In this document: positions 47,680 to 59,539 of the stretch, in pieces
How positions within the stretch are numbered: the stretch's first letter is position 1
Layout: every line of letters begins with the position of its first letter
From: Aplidium turbinatum
Taxonomy: Eukaryota > Chordata > Ascidiacea > Aplousobranchia > Polyclinidae
Length of the DNA: 64,000 bases
Direction of reading: 5' to 3'
Assembly: GCA_918807975.1 (NCBI GenBank)
Contig: OU964931.1
Span: 12,596,251-12,660,250, forward strand
Translations under genes and position numbers: made by a program
The notes under the pieces: generated by a model
Database searches by the model: none
Told to the model about the DNA's origin: nothing
What the model saw: only the letters and a program-made list of their open reading frames with translations

Positions 47680-47694
47680 TGATCGAATCGCAAT
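47680..47694 (+). promoter_or_regulatory. Self-complementary primer-binding site
   Basis: The 15 bases directly after the 5' LTR, TGATCGAATCGCAAT, are the exact reverse complement of LTR positions 47619-47633 and do not begin TGG as a tRNA-primed site would. This fits the self-priming known for Tf1/sushi-type elements, in which the RNA 5' end folds onto the site. It would place the transcript start near 47619. Confidence 0.65.
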
Positions 47695-50600
47695 AGGATA
47701 AGGTTAATTTAAAGAAATTTGTGGAATGGTGGTGATAACATGCGCCTTTCCCAACTGTAATTTTGAAACAGCCGACGTGCCCGAAGCGGTTGCTTGTGTG
47801 GTGCTGCAAAGTCACACGTACAGTCATGCTGCTACGACGCGCAACGCTCCAGCGCCCGTAAACCTTGGCCCGAAGCTAAATCGACCTACTGTAGATATTG
47901 GAGTTTCTCCAGAAGAATGGAGCGTGTTCACCAGAAGATGGAAGGCTTTTAAAGAAGGTTGCAGCATTCCTGATGAAGCAGCTTCAGTCCAGTTATTTCA
48001 ATGTACCGGCCAAGCCCTAGGGGACAGCCTTCTCCAAGCTGACGCTGAGACAGTGAGCAAACCTGTAGATGAACTTTTGCTTGCAATGCGACAACTGGCC
48101 GTTATACCTGTCGCCACAGGGGTGTTACGGTCAGAGTTTATGGCGATGCACCAAATGCGCGACGAAAAATTTCGCGCTTTTGCAGCTCGTGCTCGAGGAA
48201 AAGCGGATATATGTGCGTTCACTACGAAATGTTCCTGCGGGCTGAAAGTTAGTTATACAGATCACATGATCCGCGACACACTACTCAGTGGAATTTCGGA
48301 CAGTGAGATTCGTCGCGAAATGATGGGAATGGACAAAGTATTGTCGATTCCCATCAACGATATCATCGCCCTTGTCGAGATTAAAGAAATGGCTCGCAAT
48401 GCGGTACCATCTCATGACGTTTCGGCAGTGTCGACGTTCAAGCGCAAGAAAAGCCAAAGCCCTATTCCAAGAGACCGTGGACACATCCAGGCAGCACCTT
48501 CCTCTCCCAATTGGTCACAAAAAACTCACTGCCCTAAATGCAATAGATTATTCAATCGTTACAGAGAAGGCCCCAGAGGTTGGAACACTACGCCTTATTC
48601 CCTTTGTCTCGAATGCTTTCGGTCATCTCGTCATAAAAACAAATGGGGCGCTCCTCCTAAAGATGCATCAGTCGGAGCACTCTGTGTAGCACCTACTGTA
48701 CCTCAAATAGGCACATTTGCCTCAACACAAACTGACATCGCAGCCCGAGACCCAATGTTCTCAACAATTCGTGGTCCTCACCACACATTCCAAAAAGGGC
48801 ATTGGACACCATCCCGCATGCGAGAACATCCCACAGTTCGGGTAGACATATCTATGGATGACTCATGTCATCAAGGCAGGTACACTAGCGTGATAGCACA
48901 AGTAACAGCAATCGCAGATACTGGTGCCCAAATAAATGTATGGTCACTGAAGAACTTTGTGCAATCCGGCTTTGGACAAGAGACCCTTGTACCCGCACCA
49001 AACCTAATAGCTGCAAATCGCTCTACTATTTCCATTACAGGAGCATTTCGTGCCATCATTCGGGGTACAGCGCACGGCTGCAATGTTGAACGTCGGTGCA
49101 TGATTTACATCAGTCCAGACGTTGACAAGTTATACTTATCTCATGACACACTATTGCATTTAGGTGCCCTATCCCCGAAGTTCCCAACTCTAGGGGAACA
49201 TCAGATCAAGCAAGAAATGGCGCACAATCTTATCGAACCAGAAATCAACGTCGTCAGACTTGTCAACGGTGGATGCACAGTACCCAGCAAGCAACTGGAG
49301 TCGTGCACTTGCCCTCAACGTGGTGCAGTTCCAGCTCCCCCAACCAAGCTTCCGTTCCCATGCACACCTGAAAACAATGACAAGATGGCAAACTGGCTAC
49401 TCCAGAGGTACGCCGCATCCACTTTCAACACTTGCCCGCACCGCGCGCTACATTGTATGGCTGGTCCTCCCATAGAAATACATGTTGACCCCAACGCGAA
49501 ACCAGTGGCCGTTCATACACCAGCGTCTATCCCCTTGCATTGGCAAGAAAAAGTACACGCTGATCTCCTCCGCGACGAGGCTCTGGGAATCCTTGAAAAA
49601 GTCCCCCACGGCGAACCCACCACATGGTGTCATCGCATGGTTATCACACGCAAAAATGATGGCTCACCACGCCGTACTGTCGACCTGTCCCCCTTAAACA
49701 AATTCTGCCAGAGAGAAACCTTCGCCTCCGAAGCTCCATTCCAGCTGTCCCGTCGTGTCCCCGGAAACACTTGGAAATCGGTGACTGACGCATGGAACGG
49801 CTATCACAGTGTTCCACTGCGTCCTTCTGATCGGCATCTCACAACTTTCATCACTCCGTTTGGAAGATGGCGCTACACTAGGGCACCGCAAGGATTCCTA
49901 TCCTCTGGGGATGGCTACAATCGCCGTTTCAATACCATATTAACCGATTTTGTGCGCAAAGAACGCTGTGTCGACGACACAGTGTTCTATGATAGCCAAC
50001 TGGAGGAACATTGGTGGCGAACCATAAAATTCCTCACTTTAGTGGGACGGGCGGGCATTGTCCTTAACCCTGACAAGTTTCAATTTGCCCAACGCACCGT
50101 AGATTTCGCTGGATTCCGTATCTCAGAAGCAATGGTCGAGCCCCTCCCTAAATACTTGCTCGCCATCCAAGAATTTCCAGTCCCGAATAATATCACAGAC
50201 ATACGCAGCTGGTTCGGATTAATCAACCAAGTAGGAAACTATGCTCAACTGCGTGACCTAATGGCACCGTTCAAGCCGTTCCTTAGCCCAAAGCATAAGT
50301 TCGAATGGTCTCAGGAGCTGGATTCCGCATTTGCCGCCTCCAAATCGGCAATCGTTGATGCTATTCGCCATGGGGTAGAAATCTTTGACCCCTGCCGTCG
50401 AACATGTTTGCGCCCTGACTGGTCCAACAAAGGCATCGGATATTTCCTTCTCCAAAAACATTGCGTATGTGCTTCCACTATACCGGACTGCTGCTCATCA
50501 GGTTGGAAAGTGACTCTTGCAGGATCCCGATTCCTCTCATCGGCCGAACGACGTTATGCTCCCATAGAAGGCGAAGCCCTAGCAGTTGCGTGGGGCCTAG

Positions 50601-51456
50601 AACAGACAAAGTATTTTACGCAAGGCTGTGATAATTTGGTTATTGTAACGGATCATAAGCCATTGGTAAAAATATTCGGTGACCGTACGTTGGACGAAAT
50701 CACTAACACTCGCCTGTTTCGTTTAAAACAGCGTACACTAATGTGGCGCTTTGATATCGCACACTTACCTGGCACAACCAACTGCGCAGCCGATGCTGCC
50801 TCACGTCACCCAGTATCATGCGATCTCATTGCTGTAGCGTCGTGTGCAGAAAATAATGTAGCAGAAATGGCGCTGGTTACTGCCATACAGGCAGATGCCG
50901 CCCATGCCTTTTGCTTGCAATGGCCTGAAATCGTTCGGGAAACAGCCGCCGATCCAAACCTTAGCAAGTTAATGGTAGCTATTGAAACGGGATTCACCTT
51001 TCCCAACACCGGCGACATTCGCCCATATCTCCCCTATCGTGACGGGTTCTTTGTTGAAGACGACGTTATTCTATATCATGATCGTATTGTTGTACCACCA
51101 TCGCTTAGGCCTAGAGTACTCTCAACGTTGCATGCTGGTCATCAAGGTGTGTCTGCCATGGAACGCCGGGCACGTGCTATAGTATTTTGGCCCGGTATGA
51201 CTAATGATATCCAGGCTATTCGTGACTCGTGTACTTCATGTAATCGTAATGCTCCATCTCAAGCAGCTCCTCCCCCGACGCCATGTGATCCCCCAGCTAC
51301 ACCATTTGAGAAAATTTTTGCAGATTATTTTGACTATGGGGGCCGTCACTTTTTGGTCATTGGGGACAGATTCTCTGGGTGGTCGGATGTATTTGCCACG
51401 CCATCAGGATCGAGTGCCGCAGGAGCAGCTGCTTTGACTCAACTCTTGCGCTCGTA

Positions 51457-53182
51457 GGGGAGATGTGGGACCAATGAAACAAAATGGGTATTTTTTCCGT
51501 TGTCGCGCGTGATTTTCGCAGTACAGGGCTACTTAAGCGTTTGAGGGAAGCACATCTTCTTACTGTATTTATGCATAGCTAAGGCTTCGGATTAGACCAC
51601 AGATTAAAAAATTATTTCACTTTTTAAAAGTTCACTTTTTTGTATCATTGGTCCCACCTGGGTGGGACCTTTGCAACACACCAATGGGACCTATGAGACA
51701 GGTTTACTACTTACACGAAAACTGTACTTTTTCTGAAGAAAGATTGCATTTTGTGTAAAAGCAAACAACAAGAAGTTTCTAGAACGAACATGGAGAGATG
51801 GAAGAACGAACAAGCTGATTCAATACAAAATTGTTTAAACAGTAACAGTTGGCTGGGGAGGGGTCGTCACAGACAGCAATGTGATATTGTGACAAGTTTA
51901 TTGCAAATTTCAAAACACCAGACAAGCGTTTCGTTTTGGCAACAGAGGTTGGGTCTGGCAGAAGACATACAATATCACAATGAGACACATAAGCCACATT
52001 TTTATTTCCTGGGAACACAAAACAGTCCTTCATTTTGTCCGATGTTTTCTCAATTTAGTTTTAAAAACTCCATTTCATAGTCATTATCTTGATCAGGTCC
52101 ATGTGCAAGCCGGCCGATGAAATGTTTAAATTTAACATCTGCATTTGCATGAACTTTGGCCACTACATAGGTTCCAGTAGAAAGACAATCAGGAATTATG
52201 TTTTGCAATGCATTTTCTTCACATGAAACATCACTGGTGTCGGTGCAAACACTCTCAACGTCAGTTTCTAGATGAACTTCCACAACACTGCTTGTGTTAG
52301 ATTTTGAAGATTTTCACAACTGATTTACGTTTTCGTGATTTTCTCTTTCTTCCCTTTGCAACTGCTTTTGGATATGGCCGTATTGAAGATAACAAAATCG
52401 AATCATTTTTTTGTAAAGAAGCTGAGGTACAAGGCTCAGTTTCTCCTGTTTGGTGATGCTCATCAGAAGTTACATAATTCTCACATTGTACGTTTCCAGA
52501 AATACCTAGATTGATTTGGAGAAATTCATAAATTTAATGAAGTGTGACAACACTTCAGAAAATGGCTCATTTTTCATCCATCCTTCAAGTATCTGCCAAG
52601 AGTGGTATGATCAAATTTATGTTTTTTGGCAGTTTTTCTCACAGATAAGTTATATTAAACAATGTCATGCAAAGCATTATTTGAAGCTTCATTTGAAAAA
52701 TTCCTTTTTAAGCCTTCGGATGGCTTTAACATAGGCATTTTCTGCAAAAAATACTTTCAAATTCAGACAGGGACCTTTGAGACATGGTCTCAATTGACAG
52801 TGTCTCAAAGCTCCCCCATCTCAAAAACTTTGAATTAAACGATGGTTTCACAAAACTCGACTTATTATCTCTCATAAAGCCTACCAATCTTGTAAAATAC
52901 CTTCCTACCTAGTACATGAAAAACTTAGCATTTGCTATAATAAACACTTGAACATAATATTGAAAGTTTTCCAGAAGTACCAGATTTTACTTTTGCCTGC
53001 CAAAAACACACTTTTGTCTCTCATTTCTGCATTTGCAACAACCTAACTTTCAAACCCCGTGGCAAAGAAGGTTTATGTAATCTCGTTCCAATAACTACCA
53101 AAAAAAAAGTTAATTTTTAGTAGGGATCAAAAACGAGCTGTGTTGTATTGGTCCCCTTGTATCATTGGTCCCACATCTCCCC
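51457..53182 (-). mobile_element. Pogo-type DNA transposon, internally deleted, nested in LTR element
   Basis: Perfect 21-bp terminal inverted repeats (GGGGAGATGTGGGACCAATG plus A) are flanked by TA (51455-51456, 53183-53184). In 1726 bp only the C-terminal part of a pogo-like transposase remains (minus strand, about 51780-52283). It is a deletion derivative that must have been mobilised in trans. Confidence 0.9.
51780..52283 (-). pseudogene. C-terminal remnant of pogo-like transposase
   Basis: Minus-strand frames contain GTYVVAKVHANADVKFKHFI and then FVFPGNKNVAYVSHCDIVCL ending in a Pro-rich LLPDPTSV. This block is characteristic of the tail of pogo-type DDE transposases of invertebrates. 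The two parts lie in different frames, and the catalytic domain is absent from this copy. Confidence 0.75.
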
Positions 53183-54285
53183 TACTTTGCCACGTTTGGT
53201 GTTCCTGAGGAAATATCTACAGATGGGGGTCCCGAATTTACGGCTGCCGTTACTGAACTCTTTCTTAAAAATTGGGGTGTGCAGCACCGCATATCGTCAT
53301 CTTACTTCCCTCAATCTAATGGTCGAGCTGAGGTGGCTGTCAAAACTGTAAAACGCTTGCTCATGACTAATGTGAGCCCAAACGGAGACCTGAACAACGA
53401 TTCCTTCTTACGTGCATTGTTACAGTTGCGAAACACACCTGATCCTGACTGTGACATCTCTCCAGCAGAGATCGTGTTCGGTCACCCTCTGCGCGACGCA
53501 TTCGGTTTTGTAAACCGCCTAGTCAAGTTCTCCAATCGTCACATTCGTCGTACATGGCGGGATACATGGAAGGCAAAGGAAGACGCCCTTCGCCTGCGAG
53601 CTGGTCGAACCGATAAGGCGCTGTCTCAGCATACTCGTCCTTTACGTACCTTACAATGTGGAAAACGCGTATTTATCCAAAACCAAAACGGCAACTATCC
53701 TCGAAAATGGGACAAAGTGGGAATGGTTGTCGAAACGTTGCCGCATGACAAATATGTAGTGAAAGTTGACGGGTCGGGCAGAATCACAAAACGGAATCGA
53801 CGTTTCTTGCGAGTAATTCCACATACTAAAGCATGTGCCGATCCCATCCCTCCTCAACCAAACATCATTGCTCACCCACAGAGCCTCCCATCATCTTCTT
53901 TTGCCCAGCCTCCTGAAACGGACTACTGCCCTCCCCACCCTCCGCATCACGAAATAGGCCCTAGCCCAGAAATTGGAGAATCTCCGATGTTGCTTCTCGA
54001 TGCAGATCACAGTCCGCCCGCACTCACCTGCCCGACACCAGCCTCAAGCCCGAAGCTTTGTGAGCCACAGCACTCACCTGAACCTCCAAAGCAGCCGCTA
54101 CCTTTCGATTCAGTGGAACCAACCGAACCTACAAGTGGAGTCCCTCACATTGAAAAATCGCCTGTTTTGCGCCGTTCCACGCGGTCCCGACGGCCGGCAT
54201 TGGATTTAGACGCATCCTCTGGTCAATGGGTAATCAAGGGGTCGAGCTCGTAAGTCTACAGTTTCGCCTTACGAGCTGGGGGGGA

Positions 54286-54535
54286 TGCACGAATGCCTGC
54301 AGTTAGCATGCTTCCTTGATTACTTCTGCACTCCTTTTGTCACGTGTACTCCGCGAGGCAGTACTCTGTTTTATTCGTATCATTTCATTCTGGCAGGCTA
54401 GCGAACAACAGCTTCTTTTGTTCTAGTTCTAGTGTTGAGTTTAACAATCTTACGTTGTGTATTTTGTTGCAGAAATTGCGATTCGATCATTTTTCTTTTG
54501 TTAATACATTCAAGAAAAATAACCGTCTTTGTTCA
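54286..54535 (+). repeat. 3' LTR of the interrupted Ty3/Gypsy element
   Basis: Identical to 47430-47679. The preceding GAGCTGGGGGGGA (54273-54285) is the polypurine tract. Confidence 0.95.
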
Positions 54536-54540
54536 AGGGC

Positions 54541-55920
54541 CAGATCCGGAATCGGATAATTCTTTCTCAGCGGTTTCATCATCGCAGTCGGCTTGCAAAA
54601 CGAAATCCTGCCATTCATCTGTATTTGGAGGCTCCACTCCTGCTGCTTTGGCAACAGAGCCATTTGTGTGCTGGTGATCCTGCCATTCATCTGCGTTTGG
54701 AGGCTCTATTCCGCCTTCCTCGGCATCAGAACCACTTGTGCCCTGCTCGTCAACAGGCCCACGAACACTTTTTTTCTGGTTCTACATCCAACAGCTTCTT
54801 TCTTCTGCCTCTTTTCCTATTCCACACCACCATTCTTAAAGATTGGAGAGAAACACTTCTGACACCAATATGCTGATAGACTCGTCTTGATCCTCATTCT
54901 GTCTGGGGAGGCGATTTGGAAGAAGTCCGTTTTCCTAAACCCAGCTTCCAGGTTGGATTTAGTGCTACTTTTCAAATTGTCAATCAGCTGTTTCAGAAGG
55001 CTTGGAAAGATGTCCTTTCGGATAGTTTGTGCTTTGTTTCCTTGTGATGCTTTGTAACCAGTCAAGATGTTTCGCCATTTTGTCTTCAATGGAAGAACAT
55101 TGAGGGGTTGGCAAAAACGTGTCGAATTGGGAGGAAGGCAGCAAAAAGCAATGTTGTTATCTTCACACTTCTTAACTATCTCAGGGGGAAAATGGGAGCT
55201 GAAGTTGTCCCCGATTAGAACGCAGCGACCACTCTTCCGCCTACAAAATGGGAGCGCAACTTTGTTAAACCACTCTTCAAAGCAGGTATTATCAAACCAG
55301 TCGGATCGGGAACGATTATATTGTGCTCCAATTGGACCATTCTCAGTCGAAGTATCTCAGAGTTTTTCTGCTTTGTACACGATGCATGCAGGTAGGAGCT
55401 CACCGGATGCCGTACCCGCAAACATAATACTCGTACAAGTGTTCGAAGAGTTCACTATATCTCTTTTATTATAACTATATCTCTGTGGATATTTGTGCTT
55501 CTCTTAACAGCCACCTTCCTGCACCCTAGGTTATCCAACAGATTTGTCTCATCGTAATTGGTGATATTTTCTCCCGGGATGTCTTTAAGTATGCTGGTTG
55601 TTAAAACGGTTGTTGGTTGTTTAAGGTTGTTAAAATGACTAGTAATGTTTGCTTTTGACACACCTGCTCTTTTCTTCAAAATATTCTGACATAATCTCAT
55701 CCGAAGAGTGCCAAATGCTGTTTCAAGTAGGCAAGATTCCAGTCAAACTGGCACAGGCACATTGTTCTTAAAACGTGCAGCGCTTCTTTCCTGCCTATCT
55801 AGGTAGCCCTTCACGAGCATCACGCTATCCATTCCATCCAAAGAAAATCCCCAGTCAGCCGTCACAACTAGATGATGCGCAATTGCCAATTCCTCCTGCT
55901 CTCTAAGTACAGTTTAGTTT
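54541..55920 (-). pseudogene. Decayed pogo-like transposase gene
   Basis: Minus-strand blocks in order from the right: HHLVVTADWGFSLDGMDSVM and LVKGYLDRQERSAARFKNN (about 55740-55920); the first catalytic region ITNYDETNLLDNLG (55455-55700); the second with GDNFSSH (about 55170-55200); then CQPLNV, where the family normally has an Asp in place of the Asn; and a C-terminal linker with two EPPNxDEWQD repeats (54540-54720). Stops and frame shifts separate the blocks. The N-terminal DNA-binding part is missing near a SINE, and the C-terminus is cut where the LTR element has inserted. Confidence 0.85.
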
Positions 55921-55982
55921 GCTTTACAAAGTAGGCTACTCCTTGCAATGCCCAGTGTTGCGCAAACTAACCGTTGAGATTC

Positions 55983-56243
55983 TCCTGTTAGCTCAGTGGT
56001 TACGTGCCCTGCTCAATATCCCGCGGCGCTTGTTCGACTCTCGAGGTGTGAGCTTGAGCAACGCATTTCAGGACTGCTCTCCATTCAACGGCACCTAGTG
56101 AATGGAATAATTTCCCGGCAACAACACTTCAACAATTGAAAAACTTCACTTTGCCAATCTCGGTAACCGGCCCTGAATCAAATGCCTCTAGAAATATGCG
56201 AAACTACTAGGAAAGCTTCAAAACTAACCAAACCAACCAACCT
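55983..56243 (+). repeat. tRNA-derived SINE, copy 3
   Basis: Head TTAGCTCAGTGGTTACG, B box TTGTTCGACTCTC, a body matching the 58914 copy (GAGCAACGCATTTCAGGAC), and a tail of ACCAAACCAACCAACC. Confidence 0.85.
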
Positions 56244-56499
56244 CCAGGGGAAATTTTTTCGAACGCCAGTTGCAGTTTGGCCTCATCGTAAGTCTCATAG
56301 ATACCTTAATTCTGGTCCCTGGTTTCGGCTTGGGATTTGGCATGGTTTAAGGAAGTCAGTAGACTATAGTAGCCTACAGGTATCCTAAAAAAGGTTTCAA
56401 ATTAACACAAACATCTTTTATAGCCTACTGCATTAAACATGCCGGTACAGTATCGCCTATTTGGCCACAGGCCAAAGTTTTCCCAAATGATGCGATTTA

Positions 56500-57211
56500 G
56501 TGGGGGAACTTTGGCCACCCAATAGATTGCTTTCTAATGTAACGCAAACATCTTTTTTTCAGTTGAGAAAAATGCAAAAAAATAATTTACCACACGTACT
56601 CAGCGGTGGAATGGCGCAACGGATAAGGCGTTGGCTTTCCAATTATGCAAACCTGGTTCGACTCCCGGCTTCAGCTGGTTGTTGAAAAACACCACTCACC
56701 TCTACCCAGAGTGCAATAAATTGGATGGGCGTAGTTGCAAAAGTAAAGGCGGCCGAGAGAAAGTTACTGGCCACCCTACTCTCCTTAGTGCTGAAGGCTT
56801 AGTATTCTCATTCCCCAAAGCTCAGTATCTGAGTATGGGACCTTTACTTTTACTCAGTTTCACTGCAGAAGTGAAAGTAGACAGCTCAGAAATTTGGCAC
56901 AGGAACTTGAAACTGAGGCTATTTCTTGTTGATGAAATCACCGATTTGACGTCATAATGCAACGTTTCGCTAAAACGGAGAGTATTGAAATCGATCAATC
57001 GCTATTGAACAGAATCGTGGTAAAAGCTGCGGTTTGCGTTGTTGGGTGGAAACGATTTATCGATTATTTTTGTTCACAACAAGTGAGTTTTTTTAATGAA
57101 CGCAAATATTGTAGGAGAAAAAAAATTGCACAAGGTTGAAAACAATGAATATTCATCACGAGTCCCAACAGAGTTGTACAAAAAATTCAGATGTGGCCCA
57201 AAGTTACCCCA
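56500..57211. mobile_element. TA-flanked non-autonomous element with a nested tRNA-like repeat
   Basis: Imperfect inverted ends (GTGGGGGAACTTTGGCCAC and, reversed, TGGGGTAACTTTGGGCCAC) lie between TA dinucleotides (56498-56499, 57212-57213). A tRNA-like SINE head is found inside at 56602. Element type is inferred from ends only. Confidence 0.6.
56602..56677 (+). repeat. tRNA-like SINE head, third family
   Basis: A box-like TGGCGCAACGGATAAGGCG and B box CTGGTTCGACTCCC at suitable spacing. The first half resembles arginine tRNAs (GGATAAGGCG), but the anticodon arm does not pair well, which points to a SINE head rather than a working tRNA gene. Confidence 0.6.
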
Positions 57212-57324
57212 TATTACGGTAACAGTTTGTTGGAAACCACCTCAACTACGTCTATTTTCTCACACTCTCTTAGGCTACACATCTTCCTTTCCTTGCGATT
57301 ATGGTGCTGAGGAACACAATATAG

Positions 57325-58552
57325 CAGTGGCGTATCCTGGTTGGTTGAGCAAGGGAAGCAACAAAACTCGTGGGGGAATAGAGCGTGCCGAAGGCACGTG
57401 TTTTCTAGGGGGGTCCGGGGGCATGCTCCCCCGGAAAATTTTTGCAAAATTACACTCAAATAATGAATTATACTGCTTTCTGGAAACACTTTTAAGGTAA
57501 TTTTTGTATGAAATTTATTAGCAGATAAACAGCTATTAACTTATTAAAGGTAGCTCTTACACACGAACGGGCAAAGGGCAAAAATGCGACTATAATTAGA
57601 GAACACCAAAAACTCAGCTACAAAGTCAAGTCTAGCTTAGACCTCACATATCCTGTCTTATTCCAAAGTCTATCCAGCCAGGATAACAGTGTAAAGCCAA
57701 CATTTGGCTCAAACTTTTGCTTACAAGGCCGATATTATAACCATAACAGTGCCCTAGATTTTCTAATTACATAGCTCACTGGCACAACATCCAACAGAGC
57801 AGAGTTGCCAGACTACAAAAAAGTCTTAAAGCCAAAATAATACAAAGAAAAGGCCAAAACAAGGAAAATATTAGACAAAAAAGGCCAAATGGATATATTT
57901 ACCTGTTTCTATCAAAAATAATAAAATTTACATATATATTTTATAACTTGTAGTGGATTTTAATAAATTGTAGCAAAAATAATTCTGAAAGTAGCCCAAA
58001 AAATAGCAAGTTAGCCTATAAAAGTAGCGGATGAGTTTTGATCCGCCACATTACGAGTATTAAACAAGTACAGAACATGTATTGAACAATGTTGAATATG
58101 GTTTCATCTGGAAAGGTAACAAAATTAGAGAAATACTGATTATTATGCATTTTGAAAAGTTATTTTAAAAAAAACTAATTCGCGGAATTTGGCTAATCTG
58201 GCAATCCCGCGACTGGAAGCAATTTTTAAATCGCTTCCAGCGATTAGTTAAAAGAAACGTAAATTGCGAAAACTTTGCGCTGCTTTTTTCCTTTCTTTCA
58301 AACTTGTTTCTTCTTATTGCAAAAACGAGAGCAACGGATGCAATACGAATCTTCGCTTCCGTTGGCTTCCAACTTTTTTAAAATTAAAACCGAGTTCAAA
58401 ATCATACGGGGGGCATGATTTAAAAACCGTTCTAAATCGCATTTAGGTAAAGAAATTACGAAATCGTTTTACTGAAAAATATCAGCTTCACTTTTTTCAA
58501 TTTTGACAGGGGAAGCAATGCTTCCCTTGCTTCCATTGAGGATATGCCCCTG
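57325..58552. mobile_element. Non-autonomous hAT-like element
   Basis: Long related inverted ends (CAGTGGCGTATCCT and, reversed, CAGGGGCATATCCT, continuing through AAGCAAGGGAAGCA) and a perfect 8-bp duplication CAATATAG (57317-57324, 58553-58560). The 1228-bp interior has no recognisable transposase. It contains AAAAAGGCCAAA-type repeats around 57800-58200 that may be a further nested element. Confidence 0.9.
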
Positions 58553-58913
58553 CAATATAGCCTATGTCATCAACGATTCTAGGCAATCATTTTCAAACCA
58601 CTCAACCGAGTAAACGATCTGCGTTTTTGGATGATAAAATAGGCTAAAGACTGGCTGTTCTCTTGAAGCCTTGCAGTGTAGTCGGTCCGGGACATCGTAA
58701 ACCTGGGGTGGTAAAGAAATAAGCATGCGGCTTTAAAAGCTCAAACGAAGAAGCACGTATTTGCTGATTAATTGTTGTTTTTTGTAGATTTTTTACAGTT
58801 CTGCTGAAATCTATTAATCTCTTCCAGCCAACTTACTTACAAATTTTGTATTTAACTCTTTGTTTGCTGTTGAAAAAACTGTCGTGACATCAAAAACTTG
58901 CCATCTAATGTCC

Positions 58914-59212
58914 ACCCCGTTAGCTCAGTGGTTACGCACCCGACTCAAAATCATGCGGCGCTGGTTCGACTCTCGGGGTGTGCGCTTGAGCAACGCATTT
59001 CAGGACTGCTCTCCATTCAGCAGCATCTAGTGAATGGAATAATTTCCCTGCAACAAGACTTCAACAATCGGAAACTTCACTCTGCCAATCTCGATAACCG
59101 GCCCTGCGTCAAGAGCCTCTACAATTAGGCCTAGGCTATGCAAAACTACCGGGAATAACCTATCAAGGCTTTGTCAGTCCGAGGATAAAGATTGAAAACC
59201 AACCAACCAACC
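58914..59212 (+). repeat. tRNA-derived SINE, copy 4 (best preserved)
   Basis: A tRNA-like head from ACCCCGTTAGCTCAGTGG to a B box GGTTCGACTC closes with CGGGGT. A body of about 220 bp and the tail AACCAACCAACCAACC follow. At 299 bp it is the reference for the other copies. The shared body shows the family is one unit rather than chance tRNA fragments. Confidence 0.9.
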
Positions 59213-59539
59213 ATACTGTAGCTCCGTCGTTTGTTTATCCGCTTTGGCGCAGCCTATTGATAATTAATTATTTGCCCATTAGTTTTGTTGTTATTTGAGT
59301 GGAAAATGAGAGACTGTACGTTGATCATGTAATTTTTTGTCACCATGTCAGTACAATCATAAGCGTCAAAGCACAAACTGCGTTACAAACTTATCCCATG
59401 TTTTGTTGAGCAACAAAATAGAAGTAGCTCATCTGAGTTTTCCGCCAACATTGTGTCACCTCATGCCAAGTTTATTCCGTATTTCCGTCTTTGTGGTGAG
59501 AAAAGATGCCAGCGCTAGGTTTTTCCAACTAGATCTGGG

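Larger units (their letters stand above)
47430..54535 (+). mobile_element. Ty3/Gypsy-like LTR retrotransposon interrupted by a pogo-type element
   Basis: Identical 250-bp LTRs (47430-47679, 54286-54535), TG...CA ends and a perfect 5-bp target duplication AGGGC (47425-47429, 54536-54540). Parts in order: Gag starting with a C2H2-like finger (from about 47.73 kb) and with a cysteine-rich CPKCNRLF region instead of typical knuckles; protease with ADTGAQ (48.9 kb); reverse transcriptase (about 49.6-50.2 kb); RNase H (50.4-50.8 kb); integrase starting with an H2C2 finger (from 51.1 kb) and ending in a Pro-rich tail near 54.25 kb. A 1.7-kb DNA element lies within the integrase region. Apart from that single interruption the coding region looks open. 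No envelope gene. Identical LTRs indicate recent insertion, and the nested element arrived later still. Confidence 0.95.

Noticed and set aside
47488-47682. 64-residue open frame, also found at 54344
   Set aside because: It is part of the 250-bp LTR and does not represent a gene.
58914-58982. Functional tRNA gene
   Set aside because: The anticodon arm is unclear and the same body and AACC tail follow in other copies, so it is a SINE head.
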